From JANQEU01 sp965601455 (GTDB taxonomy: Bacteria > Bacteroidota > Bacteroidia > Cytophagales > Cyclobacteriaceae), in the NCBI GenBank assembly GCA_965601455.1, contig OZ271831.1:248001-312000 (forward strand): DNA of 64,000 nt. The letters are read 5' to 3'. A program made the position numbers and the translations under genes. Under the pieces are notes generated by a model, which was not told the DNA's origin, did not search any database, and saw only the letters and a program-made list of their open reading frames with translations. How positions within the stretch are numbered: position 1 is the stretch's first letter; the number at the start of each line of letters is the position of its first letter. Shown one piece after another: positions 1-9,079 of the stretch.

Positions 1-1271
1 CCATTTATCCCAAATGAGGAAAACAGTTGTATCGCCGTGGGAAGAATTTGGGATTCAATGGACCGAATGAATTTTGATTTATCACTGGTGCGGGAAGAGT
101 CAATAATCTGGTTATTACTCATAATTGTATTAAAAGTTTCCTCAACTGCTTGACTATATAAGTCACTTAGTGATTTACCTGTTTCCAACAATAATCTTGT
201 TTTTAATGGGATTTCGGAATAAGCATCCCAGGAATAATCTAGAATTGAATAAATGACGGCAGTAAACATCGAATGATACATGCTAACCACCGCATCCGAA
301 AAACTGGTGAAAGCTGGAAAATCTTCATTGGGAATGATTCCAGCCAACATGGCATAAAAAGTTATTTCATAGAGTTGTAAGGTGAGGTCATTACTCCTAT
401 TTCCAAACAGAGAATTATTACTGGTACTGCCTCTTATAATGTCCCTCCCTTGGTCCCCTATTAAAACGTCATTGCCTCCAGCAATAGAATGAACAACGCT
501 ATCTATGGCTTGAGAAACCATTTCAAGATCCATATTTTTGATGGCAGGGATATAGAAGGATAGCAGAATTGCTTCCTCTTCATAGCCTTTTATCAGAAGT
601 TCTCTGATCGTGTTTTTCCACAATACTTCGTCTTTGATGAAGGCAGGTATTAGTTCTTTAATTTGATCATCAAAGACGTTCCTGGTTCTGTTAATATCTA
701 TGGTTAGGGATCCTGTCGAAAGCTGATCTGATAGCAAACCTGCATCACCTATCGATATAAGATCCGACCAACTACTGTGATCAGTATCCTGGCCTTGCGT
801 TTGTTGATCTATACCCGATTTGAGATCATCGAGAAAGCTAGATTCATTATTCAACGCAACCCCGAACTGTTTAAAATTATTAGATCCCTGCATTCTTCGT
901 TTGCCTTCTCGAATGGAGTCACCAAGCGTCTGCGACAGATTAATCAGATTGCCATCAAAAACCTCCTCCATTCTCAATGACAATTGATCTCTCAAATTTG
1001 ATTCCTCCATAACTTCATTTAGAGAAGTCTTGAGTTGCTCATCGTTGATGATGGTTGTAAGTAGTTGATCAAGACTATTTGAGAAAATTACGTGATAATC
1101 TTCACCAAGAATGGAGAAGTTTTCTTTCAAGACTTCCACTTCGGCAAGGATATGAAAGTCATTGATTGGTGTTTTATCGGTAGCCGGTTCGGGCTCATCA
1201 TCATTGCAAGAGTGGAGTAGAATCGAGGAAGCCAATAAAAATAGGAAGAGTAAAAATTTATGATTCTTCAT
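1..1271 (-). CDS. Lipoprotein of unknown function, 3' end beyond window edge
   Basis: An open frame of at least 423 codons starts at the ATG read from 1271 downwards and is still open at base 1. The N-terminus is a lipoprotein signal: MKN, a hydrophobic stretch, then a lipobox ending in LHSC with the cysteine at about residue 22, followed by acidic residues (NDDEPEP), so it should be anchored in the cell envelope. Most of the protein looks helical and acidic. Residues about 265-295 contain three tandem nine-residue units (NDVLIGDQG, RDIIRGSTS, NNSLFGNRS) that resemble RTX calcium-binding nonapeptides. I do not recognise the family. The flippase gene lies upstream on the same strand, 199 bases away. 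The lipoprotein call is firm; the function is unknown. Confidence 0.8.
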   Translation of the reverse strand, partial: MKNHKFLLFLFLLASSILLHSCNDDEPEPATDKTPINDFHILAEVEVLKENFSILGEDYHVIFSNSLDQLLTTIINDEQLKTSLNEVMEESNLRDQLSLRMEEVFDGNLINLSQTLGDSIREGKRRMQGSNNFKQFGVALNNESSFLDDLKSGIDQQTQGQDTDHSSWSDLISIGDAGLLSDQLSTGSLTIDINRTRNVFDDQIKELIPAFIKDEVLWKNTIRELLIKGYEEEAILLSFYIPAIKNMDLEMVSQAIDSVVHSIAGGNDVLIGDQGRDIIRGSTSNNSLFGNRSNDLTLQLYEITFYAMLAGIIPNEDFPAFTSFSDAVVSMYHSMFTAVIYSILDYSWDAYSEIPLKTRLLLETGKSLSDLYSQAVEETFNTIMSNNQIIDSSRTSDKSKFIRSIESQILPTAIQLFSSFGIN

Positions 1272-1470
1272 AGCTGTTCTTTCGACGGTTAATAATGATT
1301 TGTAGATCATTTTATACACGTGTTAAATACAGCCTTATTTTGGGAAGAAACCCGTTATTCCATGGAGTAGACGGTTTGTAGATGATTATGATTCAGTTTT
1401 TTGTCAATATAGAATCAGAACTGAAATTAGAATAATGGTGGCCACGTTATCACCTACTAAGAAATAGGAT

Positions 1471-2739
1471 TTACTTAGAAGCTTTATTGAACTCTACTCT
1501 AGCCAATAATGCAAATCGTCGATTAAGAAAATAGATGCCGGTAATCATCATTGTGATCTCCGCACATAGCAATCCAAAGATTAGGCCTTTGATCATGTAC
1601 AATTGCACGAGGAATGGCGATGTCAGTAAAAGAACAACCAATGCTGATCCTGTTAGAAAGAAGAATTCTTTTTTCATATCAAATGAAACAATCAACAGGC
1701 TTATGGGGAGGTTTAGAAACAGGGCAAACGGAATTGCTGTTAGAAATAAGATAAGTGGCTGAACTTCATCTACATTTATTTCCGCAGAGAGCATCTGGAA
1801 TATTTCCGTCCCAAAAAGGAAAAAGACAATCATAAATGGTAGGAGAACAAGGAACAGGCGGCCGAATGTGGTGACAATAAATTGTTGAACTTTCACTGTT
1901 CTCTCTTTTATTATCTGGCAAAGAGTAGGATAAATCGCACGAAACAGCATACTGTACGAGTTTGCGATTAAGATGACTATTTTGTCTACAACTCCATAAA
2001 TACCAAGCAAGTATCCATTCAGGAAGAAACCAGCAATAATAATGCTACTATTTCGGTACACAGTTCCTGTTGAAACGGATAGAAAAATCATCACATTGGA
2101 ACGGGCGAATGACCAGATCTCACTAATTGAACATAGCGTCAATCGATAATTCAGCGATCTCAGCACTATAGCCAATCCAACAAATGCCATTAATGTGGCA
2201 CTTATCCCATTGAACACATTGACTAACAGGTAATCTGATTCCTCATGAATGAATACCAGAATACTCACCATGTAAAGAAGGCGCGAAATTAGGTGAAGTA
2301 TTGGAAGCCATTTCATTTTTTGGACTCCCTGAAAATACCAGGTTGGAAGAAATATATTGGCTATCACCAGTATGAAACTGGACAGAATGAGCAGTTGGCT
2401 ATCATTCCAGCTTGGTATTATTGTTGTCAAGCCCCATAACGCAAAGAAGGATAGTGCTCCTAAGGTAATCTTAACGGTAAGAATTTGAAATGTGATTTTC
2501 CGCTTTTCAACTGGATCATAGTTGCCCGTCAATAAACGTGTTCCAGTCATGTTCATACCAAAGTCGGTAATCGAGATGAAAATATTCATAATCCCTTGAG
2601 CAAGGATTACCAGTCCATATTGTTCAAGTCCAATTCTTTGAAGAAGAATGGGAATAATTATGACAGGAACCAGGTAATTTATTAACTGCAGCAGCCCGAG
2701 GGAAGTAAAGTTTCTTAGTATGTTTCTATGAAAGGGCAT
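1471..2739 (-). CDS. Wzx-type polysaccharide flippase (MATE/MOP superfamily)
   Basis: The protein is about 422 residues with roughly twelve hydrophobic segments. Its N-terminal pattern (RNFTSLGLLQLINYLVP, then QYGLVILAQG) is typical of the polysaccharide biosynthesis flippases that move undecaprenyl-linked oligosaccharides across the inner membrane. The frame stays open to a TTG at 2769, but the ATG at 2739 gives the usual short N-terminus before the first helix and is preferred. No glycosyltransferases are adjacent on this side, so it may belong to a cluster split elsewhere or act on its own substrate. A second flippase of the same superfamily is encoded at 26592-27959. Confidence 0.8.
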   Translation of the reverse strand: MPFHRNILRNFTSLGLLQLINYLVPVIIIPILLQRIGLEQYGLVILAQGIMNIFISITDFGMNMTGTRLLTGNYDPVEKRKITFQILTVKITLGALSFFALWGLTTIIPSWNDSQLLILSSFILVIANIFLPTWYFQGVQKMKWLPILHLISRLLYMVSILVFIHEESDYLLVNVFNGISATLMAFVGLAIVLRSLNYRLTLCSISEIWSFARSNVMIFLSVSTGTVYRNSSIIIAGFFLNGYLLGIYGVVDKIVILIANSYSMLFRAIYPTLCQIIKERTVKVQQFIVTTFGRLFLVLLPFMIVFFLFGTEIFQMLSAEINVDEVQPLILFLTAIPFALFLNLPISLLIVSFDMKKEFFFLTGSALVVLLLTSPFLVQLYMIKGLIFGLLCAEITMMITGIYFLNRRFALLARVEFNKASK

Positions 2740-2980
2740 GTCGCCTGTCGCTTCGGAAACGATGGGCAAGATTCACATCTTGTGCCACATATCCAAAAAA
2801 ACCATCTCTACGAATATCCGAACAGGATTAGATTCCATGTTAACAAAATGAATGTGAATGAGGTCCAATAGGATTCTGATGGGTTCAGTTACAACTGGGT
2901 TGTTGTTAATGAATCAAAAGATTCTTTATAGGAGAATTCTTTATTCATTTTGTATCTTTCCGTACCACTATTTCCAACAG

Positions 2981-5164
2981 ATGCAGAAAAAGAGGTCTGT
3001 TCTTTACACGGTATTTCCTCTGGTATTTACGTTGCTCACACTGATTGCCGTAGCGGTAGGAGTTTGGCTTTGGGAAGATGGAAAACAAGAGAGACAAGCT
3101 GATTTATCCTATACCGCATCTGTACTTCAACGATATTTTGAACTCACCTTTTACCAAAGAGAATTGGGGCTTCTAACAGTAGGTCAGCGCATGCTAGATT
3201 TTCAGGATTCTGATGCAAATGATAGACGCCTGGAAGTTGCAAGAAATGCATTGACATTATACAATGAGTTTTTGGCAATTGGTTTGGCTGCACCCAATGG
3301 CCAACTCATGACATTCACGGGTGACACAACTGCCGGATTACCAGATTTGGCTTCCTCGCCTTTGACTCGAAGGTCATTTATGCAGACGCTTACGGCGAAA
3401 GGTCTGGTTATCGGGGAATCTTATTATTTCAGTCAGGTAAATGATTGGATCATGCCCATTCGGGTTCCTATTCGCGACGACCAGGGAGATCTATTGGCCG
3501 TCAACACTTCCGCCATACGATACGAAAGTCTCAATGAGGACTTAAGAAGTTTTGGTTTAAATGATCGATATCGGGTTATTCTGGAAAACAACTCATTTAA
3601 CACAGTCCAGATATATTTTCCTATGGAAAGCGCTGACTACGAGCAATTAATAGGCAAACCATTTGGTCTTTTTGAGGGGTACTATTCCGATGTAGCCGAT
3701 AAACTTAATTTTAGTGCTTTTCTTTCATTTGAAGATGTCGAAATAATCGGGGTGAAAGTTGAGCTTTCACAACTTGGTCAAGCGCTATACATAATTGTTG
3801 ATAGAAGGATTCTATTCGAGAATTTCTGGATTCGATTTAGAATGGTGCTTGCCGCCTACATTCTGCTGGTGGGTGCCCTGATAATTGCCAATCGTTTTTT
3901 TACCAGAAAAGAGAAAAAGTATTTGGGAGAGATTGAGGCAGAGAGAGATTTTTCATCTGGGATAATCAAAGGAACACCGGCCATTATAATTGGAATCGAT
4001 CCCTTTGGAAAGTGCGTTTTCATGAATCCTGGTGCTGAACATACCACTGGATATAGGGAAACGGATCTATTGGGGAAAGATTGGTGGAGGACGATTTATC
4101 AAGGGGATGCTTACCGACAAGTTGAGGATTTATATGCCAAAATGGAACTTGGTCCGGTTCGCGGGTTCGAGATGGTAAGTAACAATAAAGAGGGTGAGTT
4201 ACGAATTATTTCATGGAATACACTCAACCTGTACAGCGAAGTGGGTGAGCTTACTGAGATAGTTGGGTTTGGCAATGATATAACAGATCTAAGAAAAATT
4301 CAGGATGAACTAAAGGAGTATACCGAAGAACTTGAAAAGCTAGTACAGAAAAGAACGCAGCAATTGGAATCTGTGAATGTGGAGTTGAAATCCCAAAACA
4401 GTGAACTTGAACTCAATAAATTTGAGTTGGAAGCTACACTGGAGGACCTAAAAAAAACACAAAACCGATTGGTTCAGGCCGAGAAAATGGCATCTCTTGG
4501 TGTTTTATCTGCCGGAATAGGACATGAGATCAATAATCCCCTCAATTTTATCCTAGGAGGTGTAAAGGGTCTAACCAACGAACTGGAGAAAGGTTCCAAG
4601 AGTCTGGCTGAGAAGACCAAACCTTTTGTGGAGGTGATAAATGAAGGTGTAGGACGTGCCTCACAGATTGTGAAAAGTTTGGGACACTTCAGTCACCAGG
4701 GGGGAGCTATGGATGATCACGTGGACCTACATGATATTGTTGAAAACTGTTTAGTAATCCTATCCAATAAGCTTAAGAATCATATTGTTATCAAAAAAGA
4801 ATATGGAGGTGATCTGCCAGCAATAAGGGGTAGCTCGGGAAAATTGCACCAGGTATTTCTAAATGTCCTGTCTAATGCTGCTGATGCCATCAAGGATGAA
4901 GGTGAAATCACGATAAGGTCTAAGATTAAGAGCAAGACCGTCGAATTTGAAATTCAAGATTCCGGAATTGGAATCCCGAAGGATAACCTATCGAAAGTAC
5001 TAGACCCTTTTTTCACCACTAAAGCGCCAGGAGAAGGAACCGGGCTTGGACTATTCATTACTCATTCAATCCTGGAGGAACATAATGGAACTTTGGAGAT
5101 ACAAAGCGTTGTTAATGATGGTACTAAAATTTTTATTAGATTACCATTAAACATTGATTCTTGA
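2981..5164 (+). CDS. Membrane sensor histidine kinase with Cache-like and PAS domains
   Basis: Domains in order, numbered from the chosen start: a transmembrane helix at about 8-30; an extracytoplasmic sensor region of about 250 residues that looks like a dCache domain; a second helix at about 287-306; a PAS domain at about 322-435; a coiled coil; then a HisKA region with the phospho-acceptor H515 in GHEINNPLNF. The ATPase part has an N box (FLNVLSNAADAI), DSGIGIP and GTGLGL. The frame is open from an ATG at 2858, but the ATG at 2981 places a charged MQKKR directly before the first helix and is preferred. The stop lies 12 bases before the receiver gene, so the two very likely form a pair. Confidence 0.85.
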   Translation: MQKKRSVLYTVFPLVFTLLTLIAVAVGVWLWEDGKQERQADLSYTASVLQRYFELTFYQRELGLLTVGQRMLDFQDSDANDRRLEVARNALTLYNEFLAIGLAAPNGQLMTFTGDTTAGLPDLASSPLTRRSFMQTLTAKGLVIGESYYFSQVNDWIMPIRVPIRDDQGDLLAVNTSAIRYESLNEDLRSFGLNDRYRVILENNSFNTVQIYFPMESADYEQLIGKPFGLFEGYYSDVADKLNFSAFLSFEDVEIIGVKVELSQLGQALYIIVDRRILFENFWIRFRMVLAAYILLVGALIIANRFFTRKEKKYLGEIEAERDFSSGIIKGTPAIIIGIDPFGKCVFMNPGAEHTTGYRETDLLGKDWWRTIYQGDAYRQVEDLYAKMELGPVRGFEMVSNNKEGELRIISWNTLNLYSEVGELTEIVGFGNDITDLRKIQDELKEYTEELEKLVQKRTQQLESVNVELKSQNSELELNKFELEATLEDLKKTQNRLVQAEKMASLGVLSAGIGHEINNPLNFILGGVKGLTNELEKGSKSLAEKTKPFVEVINEGVGRASQIVKSLGHFSHQGGAMDDHVDLHDIVENCLVILSNKLKNHIVIKKEYGGDLPAIRGSSGKLHQVFLNVLSNAADAIKDEGEITIRSKIKSKTVEFEIQDSGIGIPKDNLSKVLDPFFTTKAPGEGTGLGLFITHSILEEHNGTLEIQSVVNDGTKIFIRLPLNIDS

Positions 5165-5176
5165 ATCATCCGCTCG

Positions 5177-5563
5177 ATGGAATCAAAAACAGAAATCACA
5201 GTACTATACGTCGACGACGAAGAGCCTAACCTCTTTCTATTCAAGGCGAATTTCGAGGATAAGTACAAAGTACTTACCGCAAAATCGGCAAAAGAGGCGC
5301 TCGAAAAACTCGATAGGCACCATGATAGAATCATCGTGGTCATCAGTGACATGCGTATGCCTGAGATGAATGGTGTTCAGTTCGTGGAGCTAGCGAAAGA
5401 TCGGTACGAAAGAATCTATTACTATATACTCACTGGTTACGAGTACAACGATGAAATCGACCAGGCACTAAAGAAGAAGATTATACAGAAGTATTTTACC
5501 AAACCTTTTGACTCTGACGAGATTGATAATGCCATTCAATCTGCTGTCAGAAACGCCTCATAA
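5177..5563 (+). CDS. Stand-alone response regulator receiver protein
   Basis: This 128-residue protein is a single receiver domain with no output domain. The acidic pair is D13/D14, the phosphorylation site is D58 in SDMRMP, and the conserved T86 (LTG) and K109 (TKPF) are present, so it should be phosphorylated normally. It follows the histidine kinase by 12 bases and precedes the FG-GAP lipoprotein by 13 bases, so all three genes are probably co-transcribed. Without a DNA-binding domain it probably signals through protein contacts or passes phosphate on. Confidence 0.9.
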   Translation: MESKTEITVLYVDDEEPNLFLFKANFEDKYKVLTAKSAKEALEKLDRHHDRIIVVISDMRMPEMNGVQFVELAKDRYERIYYYILTGYEYNDEIDQALKKKIIQKYFTKPFDSDEIDNAIQSAVRNAS

Positions 5564-5576
5564 TTAACTTTCTCCG

Positions 5577-7145
5577 ATGTTCAACCTTAACGGCAGGACT
5601 TCGGTTTTGCTACTAATTCTAATCACTCTCACCTATTCATGTAGAGATTTTACCCGATCCAAAGATCCCGAAAAGGAAGTTGCAAATCAGTATTGTGGCA
5701 GCTGTCATGCTCTACCACAACCTGATATCTTACCAAAAAAGAGTTGGAGGTTCTTGTTGTCTTACATGGGTCTATTTTTAGGTAAGAGAGATTTCGAACA
5801 GTTTGCTGATCAACCACCGGTAGTACTTAGAAACCTGCATTCCAAAGAGCAAGTTTTGAAGGTTTATGGATTAATTCCGGAACAGGATCTCCTGACAGAT
5901 GAAGAATGGTTGACTCTTAAAAACTATTTCCTGAAACAAGCTCCGGAAAATCCAACACCCCAGGAGAATCATGTTCCTGTCACTGACTCCCTTGTTGGTT
6001 TCAAGTTGCATTCCCCTAAGGTTTCTGAATCAGCGAGGGTCAATACCATGGTACGTGTAGATGAAAATAATAGTCAGATACTTTTAGCCGACGCCGGATC
6101 GGCATCACTCACATTTTTCAATAGCGACCTGGTGGAGCAAGATATTCTGAAAGGATTTCCTTTAATCGTTGACTATTGGGTTGACGATACTGCTTATTTC
6201 TTTTTATCAATTGGGGACTTGATGGGTTCAAGCGTAAACATTCCCCGAGGTTTCTTATTGGAGAATAAGAAGCGAGCAAATACCCTGGAAAAGGGGAATC
6301 GACTGATGGGTTTGCTTCATAGGCCATCAGATTTTTTGATGGAAGATTTCAACGATGATGGTAGCAATGAGATCGTGATATGTCACTTTGGTGATTTTGT
6401 TGGAAAAGTTGTGCTTTACCAAAGAGTCTCAGGGCAGGTGAAAGAGCACAGTATAATTTCAAGTAGGCCGGGAGCAGTAAGGGTTGAATCATTTGACTTT
6501 AACAAAGATGGGCTTAAAGATCTGGCAGTTTTATTTGGTCATGAAAGAGAAAATATAACGCTCTTTTTAAATAATGGGGATTTAACATTTACGGAGAAAC
6601 AGGTGCTTTCTATGCATTCTGCCTATGGTCATACCTATTTTGAGGTACAGGATTTTAACTCAGATGGGTACGCCGATTTTTTGGTAGCTAATGGGGACAG
6701 CGACGCCGATCCATATAACACGTTGAAGTATTATCATGGAATCAGGATATATCTTAACGACGGTAACAATTCTTTTGAGGAATCTTTCTTTTACCCCATG
6801 CATGGAGTTCACTTTGCCAAGGCCGCAGACTTTGACGGCGACGGCGATCTGGATATAGCCGCCAATTCTTTTTTCCCTGATTTCAACAATCCCAGTCCAG
6901 AGAAATTCACTTTTTTGGAGAATAAAGGTGACCTAAACTTTCAGGCCTTCACTCATCCGGAAACATATAATGGACGCTGGATGGTAATGGATGTGGGGGA
7001 CTATGATGGAGATAACGATATCGATATTGTACTTGCGTCCGGATATTTACCTATTGGAATGGTGGTTAATCACATGGACGAATTCAATGAAATGCAAGAG
7101 ACGGGAAAGTCTATGTTAGTTTTTGAGAACCTTCTTTTCGAATAG
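5577..7145 (+). CDS. Lipoprotein with cytochrome c motif and FG-GAP/VCBS repeats
   Basis: The 522-residue product has a lipoprotein signal (TLTYSC, cysteine 22). A single c-type haem attachment motif follows, C40-G-S-C43-H44, in the context YCGSCHALPQP, which resembles the start of a small cytochrome c domain. From about residue 250 there are at least five calcium-binding FG-GAP type loops (DFNDDGSNEI, DFNKDGLKDL, DFNSDGYADF, DFDGDGDLDI, DYDGDNDIDI), which normally form a beta-propeller. It is probably a surface or periplasmic lipoprotein. The 3' end overlaps the convergent NDH-2 gene by 35 bases. The upstream kinase and receiver suggest a shared sensory or redox role, which is inference. Confidence 0.85.
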   Translation: MFNLNGRTSVLLLILITLTYSCRDFTRSKDPEKEVANQYCGSCHALPQPDILPKKSWRFLLSYMGLFLGKRDFEQFADQPPVVLRNLHSKEQVLKVYGLIPEQDLLTDEEWLTLKNYFLKQAPENPTPQENHVPVTDSLVGFKLHSPKVSESARVNTMVRVDENNSQILLADAGSASLTFFNSDLVEQDILKGFPLIVDYWVDDTAYFFLSIGDLMGSSVNIPRGFLLENKKRANTLEKGNRLMGLLHRPSDFLMEDFNDDGSNEIVICHFGDFVGKVVLYQRVSGQVKEHSIISSRPGAVRVESFDFNKDGLKDLAVLFGHERENITLFLNNGDLTFTEKQVLSMHSAYGHTYFEVQDFNSDGYADFLVANGDSDADPYNTLKYYHGIRIYLNDGNNSFEESFFYPMHGVHFAKAADFDGDGDLDIAANSFFPDFNNPSPEKFTFLENKGDLNFQAFTHPETYNGRWMVMDVGDYDGDNDIDIVLASGYLPIGMVVNHMDEFNEMQETGKSMLVFENLLFE

Positions 7146-8403
7146 CTCGATTAACCTTTCTGACGATCAGTCGTGTCCCGCGGTCGTAATTGAAATAGCT
7201 CCACGCCCAATTAGTGAATACAACCACCCTGTTTCGGAAGTCCACTAATAGCATGAGGTGAACAAACATCCAGACCAGCCATGCAATAAACCCACCAATC
7301 TTCGCAAAGGGAAAATCCACCAGAGCCAGGTTTCTACCCACTGTGGCCATTGTGCCGAGATCTTTGTACTGAAAGGGTGACCACTTATTAGTATCTAGCG
7401 ATCTATTGAAATTCTTTGCCAAATGTTTTCCTTGCTGCCCCGCCACAGATGCCAACATCGGGTGAGGAGACTCTTCTTTTGATTGAATCGCAGCTACATC
7501 TCCGATGGCGTATATCTGGTCCTTATTTATAATCCGGTTGAATTCGTCAACAGGTATGCGATCTCCTTTGGTCAGGTCGATATTTAAGCCTTTCACCGGA
7601 CATCCCGTGACTCCTGCAGTCCATATGAGGTTGGTTGAATGAAAATTTCTCTTGTCCGTTTTTATCACTTCACCGTCAAAGTCTTTTACCATGGTATTTA
7701 CCCAAACATTGACTCCAATTCGACGCAAAAACTCTTCCGATTTTCTGGAAGCATGATCACTCATGCTCGGTAGAACCTTACTGCCGGCTTCAACAACATG
7801 GATTTGCATTCTTCGAATATCGAGATCTGGATAGTCAGCAGGCAAGATATGGTGCTTAAGCTCACTCAAGGCACCGGCTAATTCCACACCTGTTGGACCA
7901 GCTCCGGCAATCACAAAGTTCATTAGCTTTTCTCTTTGTGAAAGATCATCGGTATTTAATGACTTTTCGAAATTTTGTAGAATAAGGCTACGCAGATCAA
8001 TACTTTCCAGAAGACTCTTCATTGGCCATGAATACTTTTCTATATTTTTCATTCCAAAAAAATTCGATCTGGCTCCTGTAGCAATTATAAGGTGATCATA
8101 ATTTAAGCTTCCGATTCCCGTAATAACAGATTTTTCATCAGGTCGAATTTCCAGAACCTCGGTCATACGAAAATGAAAATGAGGTCTTCCCTTAAATGTT
8201 TTTCGAATAGGATAGACTACACTGTCTGGCTCCAGACCGGCAGTAGCCACCTGGTACATCAGCGGTTGAAATGTGTGATAATTGTTTCTATCAAGAAGGA
8301 CCACCTGAAACCGCTTTCGATTCAGGTTTTTGACAAATTTTAGGCCAGCAAACCCACAACCAATAACCACAATTCTGGGTAGATCCAATTCAGGTATATT
8401 CAT
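7111..8403 (-). CDS. ndh: Type II NADH:quinone oxidoreductase (NDH-2)
   Basis: The protein oxidises NADH and reduces quinone without pumping ions. The FAD-binding Rossmann motif GCGFAG is at residues 15-20 and a second dinucleotide motif, GAGPTGVELAG, begins near 167. A hydrophobic, basic C-terminal segment (about 360-430) contains FIAWLVWMFVHL and fits the usual membrane anchor. The frame is open upstream to 8523, but the ATG at 8403 gives the normal family length of about 430 residues and leaves a gap of 10 bases after the acetyltransferase gene. An alternative ATG at 8442 would overlap that gene. Complex I genes lie 4 kb away, so both NADH routes seem to be present. Confidence 0.85.
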   Translation of the reverse strand: MNIPELDLPRIVVIGCGFAGLKFVKNLNRKRFQVVLLDRNNYHTFQPLMYQVATAGLEPDSVVYPIRKTFKGRPHFHFRMTEVLEIRPDEKSVITGIGSLNYDHLIIATGARSNFFGMKNIEKYSWPMKSLLESIDLRSLILQNFEKSLNTDDLSQREKLMNFVIAGAGPTGVELAGALSELKHHILPADYPDLDIRRMQIHVVEAGSKVLPSMSDHASRKSEEFLRRIGVNVWVNTMVKDFDGEVIKTDKRNFHSTNLIWTAGVTGCPVKGLNIDLTKGDRIPVDEFNRIINKDQIYAIGDVAAIQSKEESPHPMLASVAGQQGKHLAKNFNRSLDTNKWSPFQYKDLGTMATVGRNLALVDFPFAKIGGFIAWLVWMFVHLMLLVDFRNRVVVFTNWAWSYFNYDRGTRLIVRKVNRAIRKEGSQKLT

Positions 8404-8413
8404 CTTGAAATTG

Positions 8414-8905
8414 TTAGTTGAATTTATTGCTTCTCCTTTCATACAATAGAGTGTCTCTCCATTTACCGTCCAGTTGACCAATTTTTTCCCTGTAACCGAT
8501 TTTTCGGAAACCGAACTTCTCATGGAGGTTCACACTTGCTACGTTCTCAGGGAACATCGAGGAGTGAAGTGTCCAGATACCGTTTTCCTCGGATGATTGG
8601 ATGATTTCCGTCAATAGTGCGCTCCCAACCCCTTGACCTGATTGAGAGGGATCCACATACACGCTGACTTCCCCAACTCCACCATATACACATCGGTCTG
8701 AAACAGGAGATAGCGCAGCCCAACCAAGTAGAGTTTGATTCTGGCGAGCTACCCATCGGGAATGATCGAGATGACTTTCATCCCAGGACTTCCACGAGGG
8801 TACAGTCGTTTCAAAAGTCGCTAAACGGGTTTCTAAACCTAATCGGTAGATGTTTGCAACCTGGTCCCAATCCTTTTCGCTAAAGGTGTCAATGACATAT
8901 TCCAT
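8414..8905 (-). CDS. GNAT family N-acetyltransferase (phosphinothricin acetyltransferase-like)
   Basis: The product is 163 residues, the usual size for this GNAT subfamily. The acetyl-CoA pyrophosphate-binding motif is QSGQGVGS after the beta strand VGEVSVYVDP, and the C-terminal HEKFGFRKIGYREKIGQLDG pattern is typical of Pat/ArsN-like enzymes. Members acetylate small amines such as phosphinothricin or methionine sulfoximine; the actual substrate cannot be told here. It is the first gene of a probable two-gene unit with NDH-2. Confidence 0.85.
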   Translation of the reverse strand: MEYVIDTFSEKDWDQVANIYRLGLETRLATFETTVPSWKSWDESHLDHSRWVARQNQTLLGWAALSPVSDRCVYGGVGEVSVYVDPSQSGQGVGSALLTEIIQSSEENGIWTLHSSMFPENVASVNLHEKFGFRKIGYREKIGQLDGKWRDTLLYERRSNKFN

Positions 8906-9022
8906 TCTCTATATCCAGGGTATAGCTAAGTTAATATGCCTGAAAGTGAACAAATAACGTCCGTGATTCCAAGTAAATCAAGTGCATTCCTCCCGACTTA
9001 GCACTATGAAACTGTAACCAAA

Positions 9023-9051
9023 TTTCACTCTGGTAATTATTCCTATTTTTG
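9023..9051 (+). promoter_or_regulatory. Candidate Bacteroidota-type promoter for the alanine symporter gene
   Basis: A perfect TAnnTTTG minus-7 element (TATTTTTG, 9044-9051) is preceded by TTTC at 9023-9026 with a 17-base spacer. The Bacteroidota housekeeping consensus is TTTG-N17-23-TAnnTTTG. Transcription would start near 9058, about 20 bases before the ATG at 9080. Confidence 0.5.
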
Positions 9052-9079
9052 CCGGATTGTCATAAATCAAATTTTTTGG

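Noticed and set aside
777..980. Plus-strand frame of 67 codons in the leftmost kilobase
   Set aside because: It is antisense to the long lipoprotein frame on the minus strand, has no family features, and the minus-strand frame has a clear lipobox.
2858..2980. Longer start for the sensor kinase
   Set aside because: The 41 extra residues would add a second weakly hydrophobic stretch before the real first helix. TATCTTTC at 2953-2960 is near a promoter box, which also favours the later start, though its minus-33 partner is poor.
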